The notes: a model not told the origin generated them from the sequence alone. Shown: positions 24,886-33,560, counted from the stretch's first letter. The stretch: DNA of 64,000 nt from Trujillonella endophytica (GCF_900110555.1 NZ_FOEE01000002.1:1-64000); one strand, 5' to 3'. Made by a program: numbers and translations.

Positions 24886-25842
24886 TCAGTGCCCCCCTTC
24901 CGGTGCGTCGATGCCGAGCCGGTCGGCCGGGGACGGCCGGTCGCACGCCGCGGAGTCGTCCGCGGCACCCGGCGTCGCCCGCGCGTGCTCCAGCCATTCG
25001 GCCGCGGTGTCGGCGTGCGCCTTGTCGATGTGCACGCCCCGGTAGCGGACGGCGCCGTGGCCGGCCGCTGCGGCCTGCTCGTAGGCCGCGACCAGGCCCT
25101 CGTGGAACTCGATCTCGTCGGCCGTCGGGGAGAACGCCCCGTTGACGGTGGCGACGTGCGAGGGGTGGATGGCGATCATCCCGCGGAAGCCGAGCTGGCG
25201 GCCCTTCTCGGCGAAGGCCTTCAGGCCGGCGAGGTCGTCCAGCCGCTCCCACAGGCCGGTCAGCGGATGGATCCCCGCCTCCCGGCAGGCCAGCAGGATC
25301 CGGCTGCGCAGGTACAGCGTCTCCTCGCCCTCCGGCGTCCACCGGTAGCCGACGGCGCGGGCGATGTCGGCGTGCTCGGCGGTGGGCCCGATCATGGCGC
25401 CGACCCGCGGCGAGGCCTGGGCGATCTCCCGGGCGTTCTGGATCGCCCCGATCATCTCGACCGGCACGATGTACTCCAGGCCGGAGACGCCGTTGCGCTC
25501 CTCGAAGTGGTCGAGCAGGGCGTCGTAGCGCAGCACGTCGGTGGCCACGCTGATCTTCGGGGCGAAGACGCCGGTCAGGCCCGGCACGACGACGGCCTCC
25601 AGGTCGCCCCCGGTCAGGCGGGTGTCCAGGGGGTTGACCCGGACGAACAGGCCGACCCGGGTGTCCTTCGCGCGCACGGCGGCGATGGACCCGGCGACCG
25701 TCGCCCGGGCGCCGGCCTTGAGGTCGGCGGGGACGGAGTCCTCGAGGTCGAGGACGATGCAGTCGGCGCCGGCGGCCAGCGCCTTGTCGATCCACGCGGG
25801 CTTGTGGCCGGGGACGAACAGGATCGAGCGGTACGGGACCAT
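24886..25842 (-). CDS. CitE-like HpcH/HpaI-family C-C lyase
   Basis: The 318-residue TIM-barrel protein starts RSILFVPGHKPAWIDKAL and contains VLDLEDSVP (metal-binding Glu/Asp), FVRVNPL, FAPKIS, VPVEMIGAIQ and GPTAEHADIA, the signature order of citrate lyase beta-like enzymes. Relatives cleave malyl-CoA, beta-methylmalyl-CoA or (R)-3-hydroxy-3-methylglutaryl-CoA. The mycobacterial CitE linked to acyl-CoA dehydrogenase and MaoC acts on (R)-HMG-CoA, so that is a candidate reaction here. The C-terminal 50 residues are extended and hydrophilic. Tight spacing (2 bp) to the MaoC gene shows one transcription unit. Confidence 0.86.
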   Translation of the reverse strand: MVPYRSILFVPGHKPAWIDKALAAGADCIVLDLEDSVPADLKAGARATVAGSIAAVRAKDTRVGLFVRVNPLDTRLTGGDLEAVVVPGLTGVFAPKISVATDVLRYDALLDHFEERNGVSGLEYIVPVEMIGAIQNAREIAQASPRVGAMIGPTAEHADIARAVGYRWTPEGEETLYLRSRILLACREAGIHPLTGLWERLDDLAGLKAFAEKGRQLGFRGMIAIHPSHVATVNGAFSPTADEIEFHEGLVAAYEQAAAAGHGAVRYRGVHIDKAHADTAAEWLEHARATPGAADDSAACDRPSPADRLGIDAPEGGH

Positions 25843-25857
25843 CGGTGCTTTCCCCCG

Positions 25858-27024
25858 TCAGTAGCTGCGCGGCAGGCCGAGGACGTGCTCGGCGGTGTAG
25901 TTGAGGACCATCTCCTGGCTGATCGGGGCGATCCGCATCAGCCGCGCCTCGCGGAAGTACCGCTCGACGTGGAACTCCTTGCCGTAGCCGAACCCGCCGT
26001 GCACCTGCAGCGCGACGTCGGCGGCGTAGAAGCCGGCCTCGGCGCAGAGGAACTTGGCGGCGTTGGCCTCCCGGCCGCAGGGCAGCCCGCGGTCGACCAG
26101 CCAGGCGGCCTTCTGCACGACCTGCTCGGCGGCATCGAGCCGGATCTGTGCCTCGGCCAGCTGGAAGCTGATGCCCTGGTTCATCCCGATCGGGCGGCCG
26201 AAGACCTCGCGCTGCTTGGCGTACTCGGTGCCGCGGCGCAGGGCCGCCTTCCCGATGCCCAGCGCCGCGTTGGCGCTGATGACCCGCTCGGCGTTCAGCC
26301 CGCCGAGGATCGTGCGGAAGCCGTTGCCCGGTTCGCCCACGACGTCGGAGTCGGGGACGAAGAGCTCGTCGATGAACAGCTCGTTGGTGTCGACGGCGTT
26401 GCGGCCCATCTTGGGGATCGGCCGGATCTGCACCTTCTCGCGGTCGATCGGGGCGAACAGCAGCGTCATGCCCGCCGTCCGCCTCGCGCCGGCCTCGCGC
26501 GGCTCGGTGCGGCACAGCAGGAGCATCCGCTGCGACTCCTGCGCCTTGGTGATCCACACCTTCTTGCCGGTGACGAGGTACCCGCCGTCGACCTTGCGGG
26601 CGAAGGTGGAGATGTTGGTGGTGTCGGTGCCGGCGTCGGGCTCGGTGACGGCGAAGGACACGTGCAGCTCACCGCTGGCCGCCTGCGGCAGGAAACGCCG
26701 CTTCAGCTCCTCCGAGCCGTGCTCGATGATCGGGTGGTAGCCGAAGATCCCGATGTGGACGGCGCTGCAGCCGCCCATGCCGGCGCCGGAGGCGGCGATC
26801 TCCTGCTCGACGATGGCCGCCTCGGTGACGCCGAGACCGCCGCCGCCGTACTCCTCGGGGATGGTCAGGCCGAGCCAGCCGGCCTTCTGCACCGCCGCGT
26901 AGAACTCCCAGGGGAACTCGTGCGAGGTGTCGTGCTCCATCCAGTACTCGTCGGGGAAGTCCCGGCACATGGCCCGCACGGCCTCGCGAATGTCCCGGTG
27001 GACGGCGTCCTCGGTGTAGTCCAT
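25858..27024 (-). CDS. Acyl-CoA dehydrogenase
   Basis: This 388-residue FAD enzyme has the family motifs GLTIPEEYGGGGLG, FAVTEPDAGTD (FAD/substrate), ITKAQESQRMLL, RPIGMNQGISFQLAEAQ and VHGGFGYGKEFHVERYFREAR. The residue in the catalytic-base region lies near the end, within QVHGGFGYGKE. It introduces the alpha-beta double bond and passes electrons to ETF. It starts at ATG 27024, 10 bp after the ligase stop. Together with CitE and MaoC it suits oxidation of a methyl-branched acyl-CoA. Confidence 0.92.
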   Translation of the reverse strand: MDYTEDAVHRDIREAVRAMCRDFPDEYWMEHDTSHEFPWEFYAAVQKAGWLGLTIPEEYGGGGLGVTEAAIVEQEIAASGAGMGGCSAVHIGIFGYHPIIEHGSEELKRRFLPQAASGELHVSFAVTEPDAGTDTTNISTFARKVDGGYLVTGKKVWITKAQESQRMLLLCRTEPREAGARRTAGMTLLFAPIDREKVQIRPIPKMGRNAVDTNELFIDELFVPDSDVVGEPGNGFRTILGGLNAERVISANAALGIGKAALRRGTEYAKQREVFGRPIGMNQGISFQLAEAQIRLDAAEQVVQKAAWLVDRGLPCGREANAAKFLCAEAGFYAADVALQVHGGFGYGKEFHVERYFREARLMRIAPISQEMVLNYTAEHVLGLPRSY

Positions 27025-27034
27025 GGTGGCGTCC

Positions 27035-28687
27035 TCAGCGGGTGGCGGCCGCGGTGGCCAGCCGGTCGGCGGTGTCGGGGGTGATGCCCTGCTCGCGCAG
27101 CTGCACCTTCTGCACCTTCTCCGAGGGCGTCTTCGGGATCGCGTCGACGAGGCGGATGAACCGCGGGATCGCGAAGTTGGGCACCCGCCCCTCGCACCAC
27201 TGCCACAGGTCGGCGGCCTCGACCGGGGCACTGGCGACGACGTAGGCCATGACCTCGTCCTCCCCGGCCTCGGAGTCGGCGGGGACGCCGATGACGGCGA
27301 CCTCGAGGACGGCGGGGTGCGAGAGGATCCCCTGCTCGACCTCGTAGGAGCTGATGTTCTCCCCGCGGCGGCGGAGCGCGTCCTTGTACCGGTCGACGAA
27401 GTAGAACCAGCCGTCGGCGTCCTTCTTCAGCGCGTCGCCGGTGTGGAACCACAGGTTGCGCCACGCCTCGGCGGTCTTGTCCGGCATGCCGAAGTAGCCC
27501 ATCGAGCAGGTCCACGGGTGCTTCGGGCGGACGACGAGCTCGCCGACCTCGCCGACCGGGACCTCGCGGTCGGTCTCGGGATCGACCAGCCGGACGTCGA
27601 ACCAGTCGGTGGCCTGGAGGCCGGCGGCGCCGGCGGGGCGGTCCTCGCCGTAGGGCGACAGGATCGGCGCGCTGGTCTCGGTGAGCCCGAAGACCTCGGT
27701 GAAGGCCTCGATGCCGTACCGCTGCTTGAACTCCTCGACGATGGAGCTGGCGGTGGGGGCGGCGAAGACGGTGCGGAGCCCGTTGTCGGCGTCGTCGGCC
27801 TTGGCCGGCTGCTTCCAGATGAAGTCCATCATCACGCCGATGAGGTTGGTCGCCGTGACCCCGGAGACCCGCAGGTGCTCCACCCAGCGGCTGGCGCTGA
27901 ACTTCGGCCGGCAGACCAGCCGGGCGCCGGCGATGAGCGCCGGGTACGCCGCCATGAACTGCGCGTTGCCGTGGAACAGGGGCGTGCAGGTGAGGTACAC
28001 GTCGTCGGCGGTCAGCCGCTGGAGGCTGACGACCTCCTGGCCGAAGAAGTACATCTGCGCGTGCGGCATGGCCACGCCCTTGGAGGGGCCGGTCGTGCCG
28101 GACGTGAAGAAGATCGACGCCTGCGCGTGCGGCGGCGGGGTGGGGAACTCGGCGCCGGGGCGCGCGCCGCGGGCGAGCTCCTCCCACGGCGCGGCCTGCC
28201 AGCCGGCGCCGGTCAGGGTCGCGATCGCCTCGTCCCGGCTGCCGCTGTCGATCACCCAGAACTTCTCGATCACCTTCGCCGGCTCGGCCACCGCGAGGAA
28301 CTTCGCCGCCTGCACGTCGTCGATGACCGCCCAGCGCGGGGCGGCGACGGTCATCTGGTGCTCGAGGAAGACGCCCTCGTAGGCGGTGTTGATCGGCACC
28401 TCGATGGTGCCGCCGATGCCGGTGCCCAGCCAGGTGCGCAGGAACTGCGAGGAGTTGGCCGCCATGACCAGCACCCGGTCACCGCCCTGCGCGCCCGCCT
28501 CGGCCAGCCGGTCGGCGACCGACTCCGCCTGGGCCAGCGACTCGGCGTAGGTGAAGGTCAGGTCCTCCTCGGGCAGATCCAGGAAGGTGGCCTCCGGTCG
28601 CCGCTGCGCGTGATGGCGCAGCACCGTCGCGAGCGTCCAGTCCCCCTGGTCCGCGAAGGCGGGCACCAGGTCCGTATAGGTCCGCAT
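27035..28687 (-). CDS. Acyl-CoA ligase (AMP-forming)
   Basis: The 550-residue enzyme has P-loop FFTSGTTGPSKGVAMPHAQM, VFGLTETSAP, FHTGDALKKDADGWFYFVDR, YKDALRRRGENISSYEVE and the C-terminal PKTPSEKVQK with the catalytic Lys. It resembles crotonobetaine/carnitine-type and FadD-like ligases. ATG 28687 is preceded by GGGGAG; earlier starts in the open frame would run through the palindromic operator. It is the first gene of the ten-gene cluster, so substrate activation is the committed step and its promoter probably serves the whole cluster. Confidence 0.92.
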   Translation of the reverse strand: MRTYTDLVPAFADQGDWTLATVLRHHAQRRPEATFLDLPEEDLTFTYAESLAQAESVADRLAEAGAQGGDRVLVMAANSSQFLRTWLGTGIGGTIEVPINTAYEGVFLEHQMTVAAPRWAVIDDVQAAKFLAVAEPAKVIEKFWVIDSGSRDEAIATLTGAGWQAAPWEELARGARPGAEFPTPPPHAQASIFFTSGTTGPSKGVAMPHAQMYFFGQEVVSLQRLTADDVYLTCTPLFHGNAQFMAAYPALIAGARLVCRPKFSASRWVEHLRVSGVTATNLIGVMMDFIWKQPAKADDADNGLRTVFAAPTASSIVEEFKQRYGIEAFTEVFGLTETSAPILSPYGEDRPAGAAGLQATDWFDVRLVDPETDREVPVGEVGELVVRPKHPWTCSMGYFGMPDKTAEAWRNLWFHTGDALKKDADGWFYFVDRYKDALRRRGENISSYEVEQGILSHPAVLEVAVIGVPADSEAGEDEVMAYVVASAPVEAADLWQWCEGRVPNFAIPRFIRLVDAIPKTPSEKVQKVQLREQGITPDTADRLATAAATR

Positions 28688-28724
28688 GACTCCCCTGCCG
28701 ACGTCGTCGTCCGTACCGCAATAG

Positions 28725-28738
28725 CTAATCATGATTAG
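28725..28738. promoter_or_regulatory. Perfect palindrome CTAATCATGATTAG, candidate operator
   Basis: This 14-bp perfect palindrome lies 38-51 bp ahead of the acyl-CoA ligase start, the leader of the ten-gene cluster. It is strikingly AT-rich in a 73% GC region, and read on the + strand continues into TAGGGTTGG, related to the TAGGGTAAGC box. It probably is a regulator site overlapping the promoter. Confidence 0.55.
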
Positions 28739-28820
28739 GGTTGGTTTTCCAGAGGCCCCGGCCCGGGATCGCCCCGGACGCAGGCGGGGCGGCCGACTCC
28801 CGGTCGACCGCCCCCCTCCG

Positions 28821-28887
28821 CGCAACTCCGCGCTTCTGCACCCGCGCAACTCCGCACTTCTGCACCCGCGCAACTCCGCGCTTCTGC
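28821..28887. repeat. Three tandem 24-bp repeats
   Basis: The unit is 24 bp: CGCAACTCCGCGCTTCTGC followed by ACCCG. Copies start at 28821, 28845 and 28869; the second has one A for G change and the third ends at 28887 after 19 bp. They end 9 bp from the livF stop, so they are in the 3' region of the Liv operon and upstream of the acyl-CoA ligase cluster. No protein in this stretch is credible. The rest of the 209-bp gap holds the palindrome at 28725. Confidence 0.85.
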
Positions 28888-28896
28888 CCGGTCAGG

Positions 28897-29613
28897 TCAC
28901 TCGACGAGCGCGGCCTCGCCCAGGAACGCGCGCAGGACCGAGGCGTTGGACCGGGCCTGCTCGGCCGGCCCGGTGAACACGACCTCGCCCCGGGCCATGG
29001 CGACCACGTCGTCGGCGATCTCCAGCCCGAGGTCCGGGTTCTGCTCCACGAGCAGCACCGCGATCCCCGACTCGGCCATCCGGCGGACCGCGCCGAGCAC
29101 CGACTCGACCATGGTGGGCGCCAGGCCCATCGAGGGCTCGTCGAGCATCATCGCCCGCGGTGAGGACATCAGCGCCCGCCCGAAGGCCAGCATCTGCTGC
29201 TCGCCCCCGGACAGGAGGCCGGCCTGGCCCGCCCGGCGCTGCTCGAGGATCGGGAACATCCCGAAGACCTCCTTCAGCACCGCGTCGGCCGCCTGCCGCT
29301 TGGCCGAGTACCCGCCGAGGACGAGGTTCTCCTCGACGGTGAGCGGGGCGAACACCCGCCGCCCCTCCGGGACGAGCACCATCCCGCGCCGCACGATCTC
29401 GTGCGGTTTGCGGTTGGTCACGTCCTGGCCGTCGAGCTCCACCCGCCCGGCGTGCGACCGCACCAGCCCTGCCGCGGCGCGCAGGGTGCTCGACTTGCCG
29501 GCGCCGTTGGCGCCGAGCACCAGGGTCACCCGCCCGGGCGTCGCCGACATCGACACGCCCCGGACCGCCTCGGCGGTCGCGTAGCGCACGTGCAGGTCAC
29601 TGATCTGCAGCAC
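28897..29613 (-). CDS. livF: Branched-chain amino acid-type ABC transporter ATPase LivF
   Basis: The 238-residue ATPase has Walker A GANGAGKSS, the LivF-type MVLVPEGRRVFAPLTVEENL, signature LSGGEQQMLAFGRAL, Walker B MMLDEPSMGL and the switch His replaced by Gln in VEQNPD. It pairs with LivG on the LivHM permease. The GTG start lies 17 bp inside livG, so translation is coupled. In such catabolic regions Liv-type importers often carry aromatic or alicyclic acids rather than amino acids; the ligand is unknown. Confidence 0.9.
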   Translation of the reverse strand: MLQISDLHVRYATAEAVRGVSMSATPGRVTLVLGANGAGKSSTLRAAAGLVRSHAGRVELDGQDVTNRKPHEIVRRGMVLVPEGRRVFAPLTVEENLVLGGYSAKRQAADAVLKEVFGMFPILEQRRAGQAGLLSGGEQQMLAFGRALMSSPRAMMLDEPSMGLAPTMVESVLGAVRRMAESGIAVLLVEQNPDLGLEIADDVVAMARGEVVFTGPAEQARSNASVLRAFLGEAALVE

Positions 29614-30403
29614 GGTTCCACCTCTTCCCCAGGTAGGCCTCCTGCACGGTGGGATCGCGCACCACGTCGCCCGGGGCCCCCTCGGCGACGTGCCGCCCCT
29701 GGTTCATCGCCAGCAACCGGTCACAGGTGTCGACCATCATCTGCACGTCGTGCTCGACGAGGAGCTGGGTCAGCCCCTCGTCGCGCAGCCGCCGCAGCAG
29801 CGCGGCGACCTCGATCCGCTCGGGCTGGTTCATGCCGGCGGTGGGCTCGTCGAGCATGAGGACCCGCGGCCGGCCGGCCAGCGCCCGGGCGATCTCCACC
29901 CGGCGGGCCGTCCCGTAGGACAGCTCCCCCGGCCGCAGGTCCAGGACGTCGCCGACGCCGGTGCGCTCGATGGCCTCGGCGACCGGCGCCGACACCGCGC
30001 GCCGGACCAGCTCCCGCCACCGCGAGGCCCGGTCCAGGCGCAGGTCGGCGCCCAGCTGGACGTTCTCCAGGACGGTGAGGTCGGGCAGCAGCCGCACGGT
30101 CTGGAACGTGCGGGCGATGCCGCGGTGGGCCAGCCGGGACGCCGGTGTGCGCGAGTAGTCGCCGCCGTCGAGCAGCACCCGCCCCCGCGTCAGCGGGACC
30201 AGCCGGGTGATCGCCCCGAGCAGCGTGCTCTTGCCCGACCCGTTGGGCCCGAGGATGCCGAGGATCCGACCGGACTCCAGGGTCAGGTCGATGCCGTCCA
30301 CGGCCTTGATGCCGCCGTAGTGCACCGCCACGTCGACGGTCTGCAGCACCGTCGTCCCGACGGGCGGCGCCGCCGTCGCGCCGGGGTGCTCGGTCGTGGT
30401 CAC
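29597..30403 (-). CDS. livG: Branched-chain amino acid-type ABC transporter ATPase LivG
   Basis: The 268-residue ATPase has Walker A GPNGSGKSTLL, the LivG-type GIARTFQTVRLLPDLTVLENV, a signature LSYGTARRVEIARAL with Tyr for the usual SGG, Walker B VLMLDEPTAGMN and VEHDVQMM. The N-terminus has about 23 extra residues before the domain. GTG 30403 overlaps the livM stop (GTGA). The degenerate signature is common among LivG proteins of actinobacteria. Confidence 0.9.
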   Translation of the reverse strand: MTTTEHPGATAAPPVGTTVLQTVDVAVHYGGIKAVDGIDLTLESGRILGILGPNGSGKSTLLGAITRLVPLTRGRVLLDGGDYSRTPASRLAHRGIARTFQTVRLLPDLTVLENVQLGADLRLDRASRWRELVRRAVSAPVAEAIERTGVGDVLDLRPGELSYGTARRVEIARALAGRPRVLMLDEPTAGMNQPERIEVAALLRRLRDEGLTQLLVEHDVQMMVDTCDRLLAMNQGRHVAEGAPGDVVRDPTVQEAYLGKRWNRAADQ

Positions 30404-31356
30404 GGTCGGACCTCCGTCGTCGGGGCCGCGAGGGCGGCGAGTTCCTTCTCGGGGTCCACCGCCGCGGCGGCCTGGGTCTGCGCCACGGCCCCCTCGGCCG
30501 GCAGCCGCCGGCCGCGCCGCCGCATCCGGCGCCAGCCCTCCTGCAGCAGCCCGAGCAGGCCGCCCGGCACGTAGACCGCCGCGATCGCGACGACGATCCC
30601 GTAGACCAGCAGCTGCCACTCCCCGACGAACTGCAGGATCGACGGCAGCCAGGTGAAGATGACCGCCCCGATGGCGGCGCCGGCCCAGGACATCGCCCCG
30701 CCGACGATGATGATCGTCAGCGCGGTCACGACCAGGTGGAAGCCGACCGTCTCCGGCGAGACCGTCGTCCGCAGCAGCGTGTTCATGCCGCCGGCGCACG
30801 CGCCCAGCGCGCCGCTGACGACGAACACCCGCCGCCGCACCCGGACGACGTCGACACCCAGGGACACCGCGAGCTGGGGGTCCTCCCGCACGGCGTCGAC
30901 CCTGCGCCCGAACGACCCGCGTTCGGAGGCGGCCAGCAGCACCAGCACGACGACCGTGATCGCGATGACGTGCTCGGTGGTCAGCGTGCTGAGGGCGCCG
31001 AACAGGCCGGTCGCGCCGCCGGTGAGGTCGCCGCCGTTCGTGGCCAGCACGCCGAGGAACAGCGTGAAGGAGATCGTGGCCATGCCGAGGTAGAGCCCGG
31101 AGAGCCGGGCGACCAGCAGCGCCAGCAGGTAGCCGACGACCGCGGCGAGCAGCACGCCCGCGCCGATGGCCACGACCGGCGCGACCTGGGCACGGATGGT
31201 GAGGATCGCCGCGGTGTAGGCGCCGATCGCGTAGCTGCCGATGCCGGCGAAGGAGAAGACCCCGGCCCGCAGCGGCACCTGGATCGACAACGCCAGCAGC
31301 AGGCTGATGAACGTGGACTGGATGAGGATCTGGTTGGACAGCCACCAGGTGTTCAC
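30400..31356 (-). CDS. livM: Branched-chain amino acid-type ABC transporter permease LivM
   Basis: This 318-residue membrane protein has 8-10 helices and the LivM hallmark FSFAGIGSYAIGAYTAA, then LSGLYLGMATISFTLFL. The last 40 residues form a charged cytoplasmic tail. GTG 31356 overlaps the livH stop (GTGA). The open frame further upstream overlaps livH and was rejected. Confidence 0.9.
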   Translation of the reverse strand: MNTWWLSNQILIQSTFISLLLALSIQVPLRAGVFSFAGIGSYAIGAYTAAILTIRAQVAPVVAIGAGVLLAAVVGYLLALLVARLSGLYLGMATISFTLFLGVLATNGGDLTGGATGLFGALSTLTTEHVIAITVVVLVLLAASERGSFGRRVDAVREDPQLAVSLGVDVVRVRRRVFVVSGALGACAGGMNTLLRTTVSPETVGFHLVVTALTIIIVGGAMSWAGAAIGAVIFTWLPSILQFVGEWQLLVYGIVVAIAAVYVPGGLLGLLQEGWRRMRRRGRRLPAEGAVAQTQAAAAVDPEKELAALAAPTTEVRP

Positions 31357-32243
31357 GTGCGGCGGACCTCCTGACGGCCGAAGAGCCCGTTCGGCCGGAC
31401 GAGCAGCATGAGGAAGATGAGCGCGAAGGCGATCGCGGGGGTCCACGAGCCGTCGGTGTTGACCAGGACGACGGTCTCGACGCCGGCCAGGACCATGGCG
31501 CCGACCACGACGCCGGCGATGCTGCCGACCCCGCCGAGGATGATCGCGGCGAACGCCTTCAGCAGGAACGCGTCGCCGGACTCGGGGGCGATCGACCCCA
31601 GGTAGTAGGTGAGCAGCACGCCGGCCAGGCCCGCGAGGGCGCCGGCGACCGCCATGGTCAGCAGCGCCAGGCGGCGGCGGTCGACGCCCATCATCGTGGC
31701 GACCTCGGAGTCGACGCCGATCGCCCGCAGCGCCAGGCCCGGCCGGGCGGCCCGCAGCCACCAGCCGATGAGCCCCGCCAGGCCGAGTGCGGCCACGAGG
31801 ATCACCAGCTGGATGTTCGACACCCGGACGAAGCCGAGGTCGTAGGTGGTCACCCGGAAGGTGCCGCCGGAGTAGCCGAACGGCACGCTCTTGGTGATCC
31901 GCTGGGCGATCGCCAGCGGGATGATCGCGATGCCGATACCGCCGACGATGATCTGCAGCTCGGCCTTGCGGTGGTCCCTGGCCCGCCGCTGGATCGGCTC
32001 GAACGCCAGCACCTGGATCAGGACCGACATCGCGGCCCCGATCAGCACGCCGAGGCCGATCATCGCCGGCATCGGCAGCGCCACCTCCTCGGACACGAGG
32101 TGGGCGGTGAACGCGGCGAACATGAAGATCGACCCGTGGGCGAAGTTCAGGATGCCGATCGTGCCCCAGGCCAGGCTCATGCCCAGCGCGAACAACAGGT
32201 AGAGCGAGCCCAGTGTGAGGGCGTTGAGGACGTCCTGCGCCAT
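31353..32243 (-). CDS. livH: Branched-chain amino acid-type ABC transporter permease LivH
   Basis: The 296-residue permease starts with LNALTLGSLYLLFALGMSLA and has WGTIGILNFAHGSIFM, the signature of LivH, and ends in FALIFLMLLVRPNGLFG. It forms the channel with LivM. It starts at ATG 32243, preceded by AGGAGCTGAC. It is separated from the binding-protein gene by a strong hairpin. Confidence 0.92.
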   Translation of the reverse strand: MAQDVLNALTLGSLYLLFALGMSLAWGTIGILNFAHGSIFMFAAFTAHLVSEEVALPMPAMIGLGVLIGAAMSVLIQVLAFEPIQRRARDHRKAELQIIVGGIGIAIIPLAIAQRITKSVPFGYSGGTFRVTTYDLGFVRVSNIQLVILVAALGLAGLIGWWLRAARPGLALRAIGVDSEVATMMGVDRRRLALLTMAVAGALAGLAGVLLTYYLGSIAPESGDAFLLKAFAAIILGGVGSIAGVVVGAMVLAGVETVVLVNTDGSWTPAIAFALIFLMLLVRPNGLFGRQEVRRT

Positions 32244-32265
32244 GTGTCAGCTCCTAGCGGTGGGA

Positions 32266-32298
32266 CCGGTGCCGGCCGGGGGGTCCGGCCGGCACCGG
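32266..32298 (-). terminator. Hairpin between livK and livH
   Basis: A perfect 14-bp stem (32266-32279 with 32285-32298) and 5-nt loop lie between the binding-protein stop and livH. It likely causes partial termination or stabilises the binding-protein message, as at the CUT2 operon. Confidence 0.65.
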
Positions 32299-32311
32299 CG
32301 TCCGACCTGGG

Positions 32312-33520
32312 TCAGTTCTCGCCCAGCTCGAACGGGACCTCGGCGGCGCCGTCCCAGCGGACGAGCACGCCGTCGACACGGGCGTCGTTGCCCTCGAAGG
32401 TGACCGACCCCTGGGCGCCCTCGAAGCCCTCGCCGGCCAGGTCGGTCATCGCCTGCTGCACCGCACCCCGGTCGGCGCTGTCGGCCTCGGCGATCGCGCG
32501 GGCCAGGAACCACATGGCGTCGTAGGCCTCGGCCGAGTAGTTCGTCGGGTCCTCGTCGTACTCCGCCCGGAACGCCTCGACGAAGGTCTGCGAGCTCTCG
32601 TCGGGCTGGCCGGCGTTGAAGTTGGCCGGCCACACGGCGCCCTCGGCGGTCTGCCCCGCGGAGGAGAGGTTGCCGGCGCCCATGGCGCTCATGCCGATGA
32701 TCTCGCCCTCGAAGCCGGCCTGCCGCAGCTGCGTGATGGCCACGGGAGCCTGCGGGCCCTGCACCATGAGGAAGGCGGCGTCGGGGGCGTCGCCGGCGAT
32801 CGACGACGCCTGGTTGGTGAAGTCCTGGGCGGTGGTCTCCACGCCGGAGGAGCTGATGACCTCGAAGCCGTGGTCCTCACCCATCGCGGGGATCGTGTCC
32901 TCGCCCAGCTGGACCAGCGTCGGGTTGCCGGTGTTGATCACGACCGCGGCCGTGGTGACGCCCTGCTGCTCCAGGTAGTCCCCGACGATGTCGAAGTAGG
33001 ACTCGGCCGGCGGGGTCATCCGGAAGGTGAAGTCCCCGGTCAGGACGCCCTCGCTGCCCGCCTGGACGTAGACGACCGGGATCCCGGCCTGGTCGGCGAT
33101 CGGCGAGACGGCGGTCGCCTGGGCGCTGGCCTCGGGGCCGATGATCGCGGAGAAGGACGGGTCGGCCGCGGCCTGGCCGGCGAAGCTCGCCGCCTCCTGC
33201 GCGCTGGCGGCGCTGTCCCGGGTGTCGAGCTCGATCGTGCTGTCGCCGAGGAGGCCGTCCTCCTCGATCTCCGCCAGCGCGAGGTCGATCCCCTGCTGCG
33301 CGGCGAGGCCGGCGAAGGAGACCGGACCGGTCAGCGCGCGGATGTTCATGATCTTGATCGTGTCCGGCAGGCCCTCGCCGCCGTCCCCGCCGCCGCCGCC
33401 GGAGCCCCCGCCGGAGCCGCCGTCGCCGGGAGAGCTGCATGCCGCCAGGCCCACTGCCAGCAGCAGGGCACCGGCCCCGCCGAGGGCCTTGCGCCGGCCG
33501 GTCGGGACATGTGTGTTCAT
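32312..33520 (-). CDS. livK: Liv-type ABC transporter substrate-binding lipoprotein
   Basis: This 402-residue precursor begins at ATG 33520 (GGAGAG 6 nt ahead). It has a signal peptide ending VGLAAC; the lipobox Cys is followed by a Gly/Ser/Asp-rich linker and then the Leu/Ile/Val-binding fold (IKIMNIRALTGPVSFAGLAA, GIDLALAEIEEDGLLG, SAIIGPEASAQATAV, GIPVVYVQAGSE). A TTG seven codons earlier was rejected. It opens the five-gene Liv operon. The ligand is uncertain. Confidence 0.9.
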   Translation of the reverse strand: MNTHVPTGRRKALGGAGALLLAVGLAACSSPGDGGSGGGSGGGGGDGGEGLPDTIKIMNIRALTGPVSFAGLAAQQGIDLALAEIEEDGLLGDSTIELDTRDSAASAQEAASFAGQAAADPSFSAIIGPEASAQATAVSPIADQAGIPVVYVQAGSEGVLTGDFTFRMTPPAESYFDIVGDYLEQQGVTTAAVVINTGNPTLVQLGEDTIPAMGEDHGFEVISSSGVETTAQDFTNQASSIAGDAPDAAFLMVQGPQAPVAITQLRQAGFEGEIIGMSAMGAGNLSSAGQTAEGAVWPANFNAGQPDESSQTFVEAFRAEYDEDPTNYSAEAYDAMWFLARAIAEADSADRGAVQQAMTDLAGEGFEGAQGSVTFEGNDARVDGVLVRWDGAAEVPFELGEN

Positions 33521-33560
33521 CGACTCTCCAAAGTCTTGCAATCATGTGCAGGGTTTGACG

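Noticed and set aside
28821-28887. Tandem repeat as a CRISPR array
   Set aside because: Units abut without spacers and there are no cas genes.
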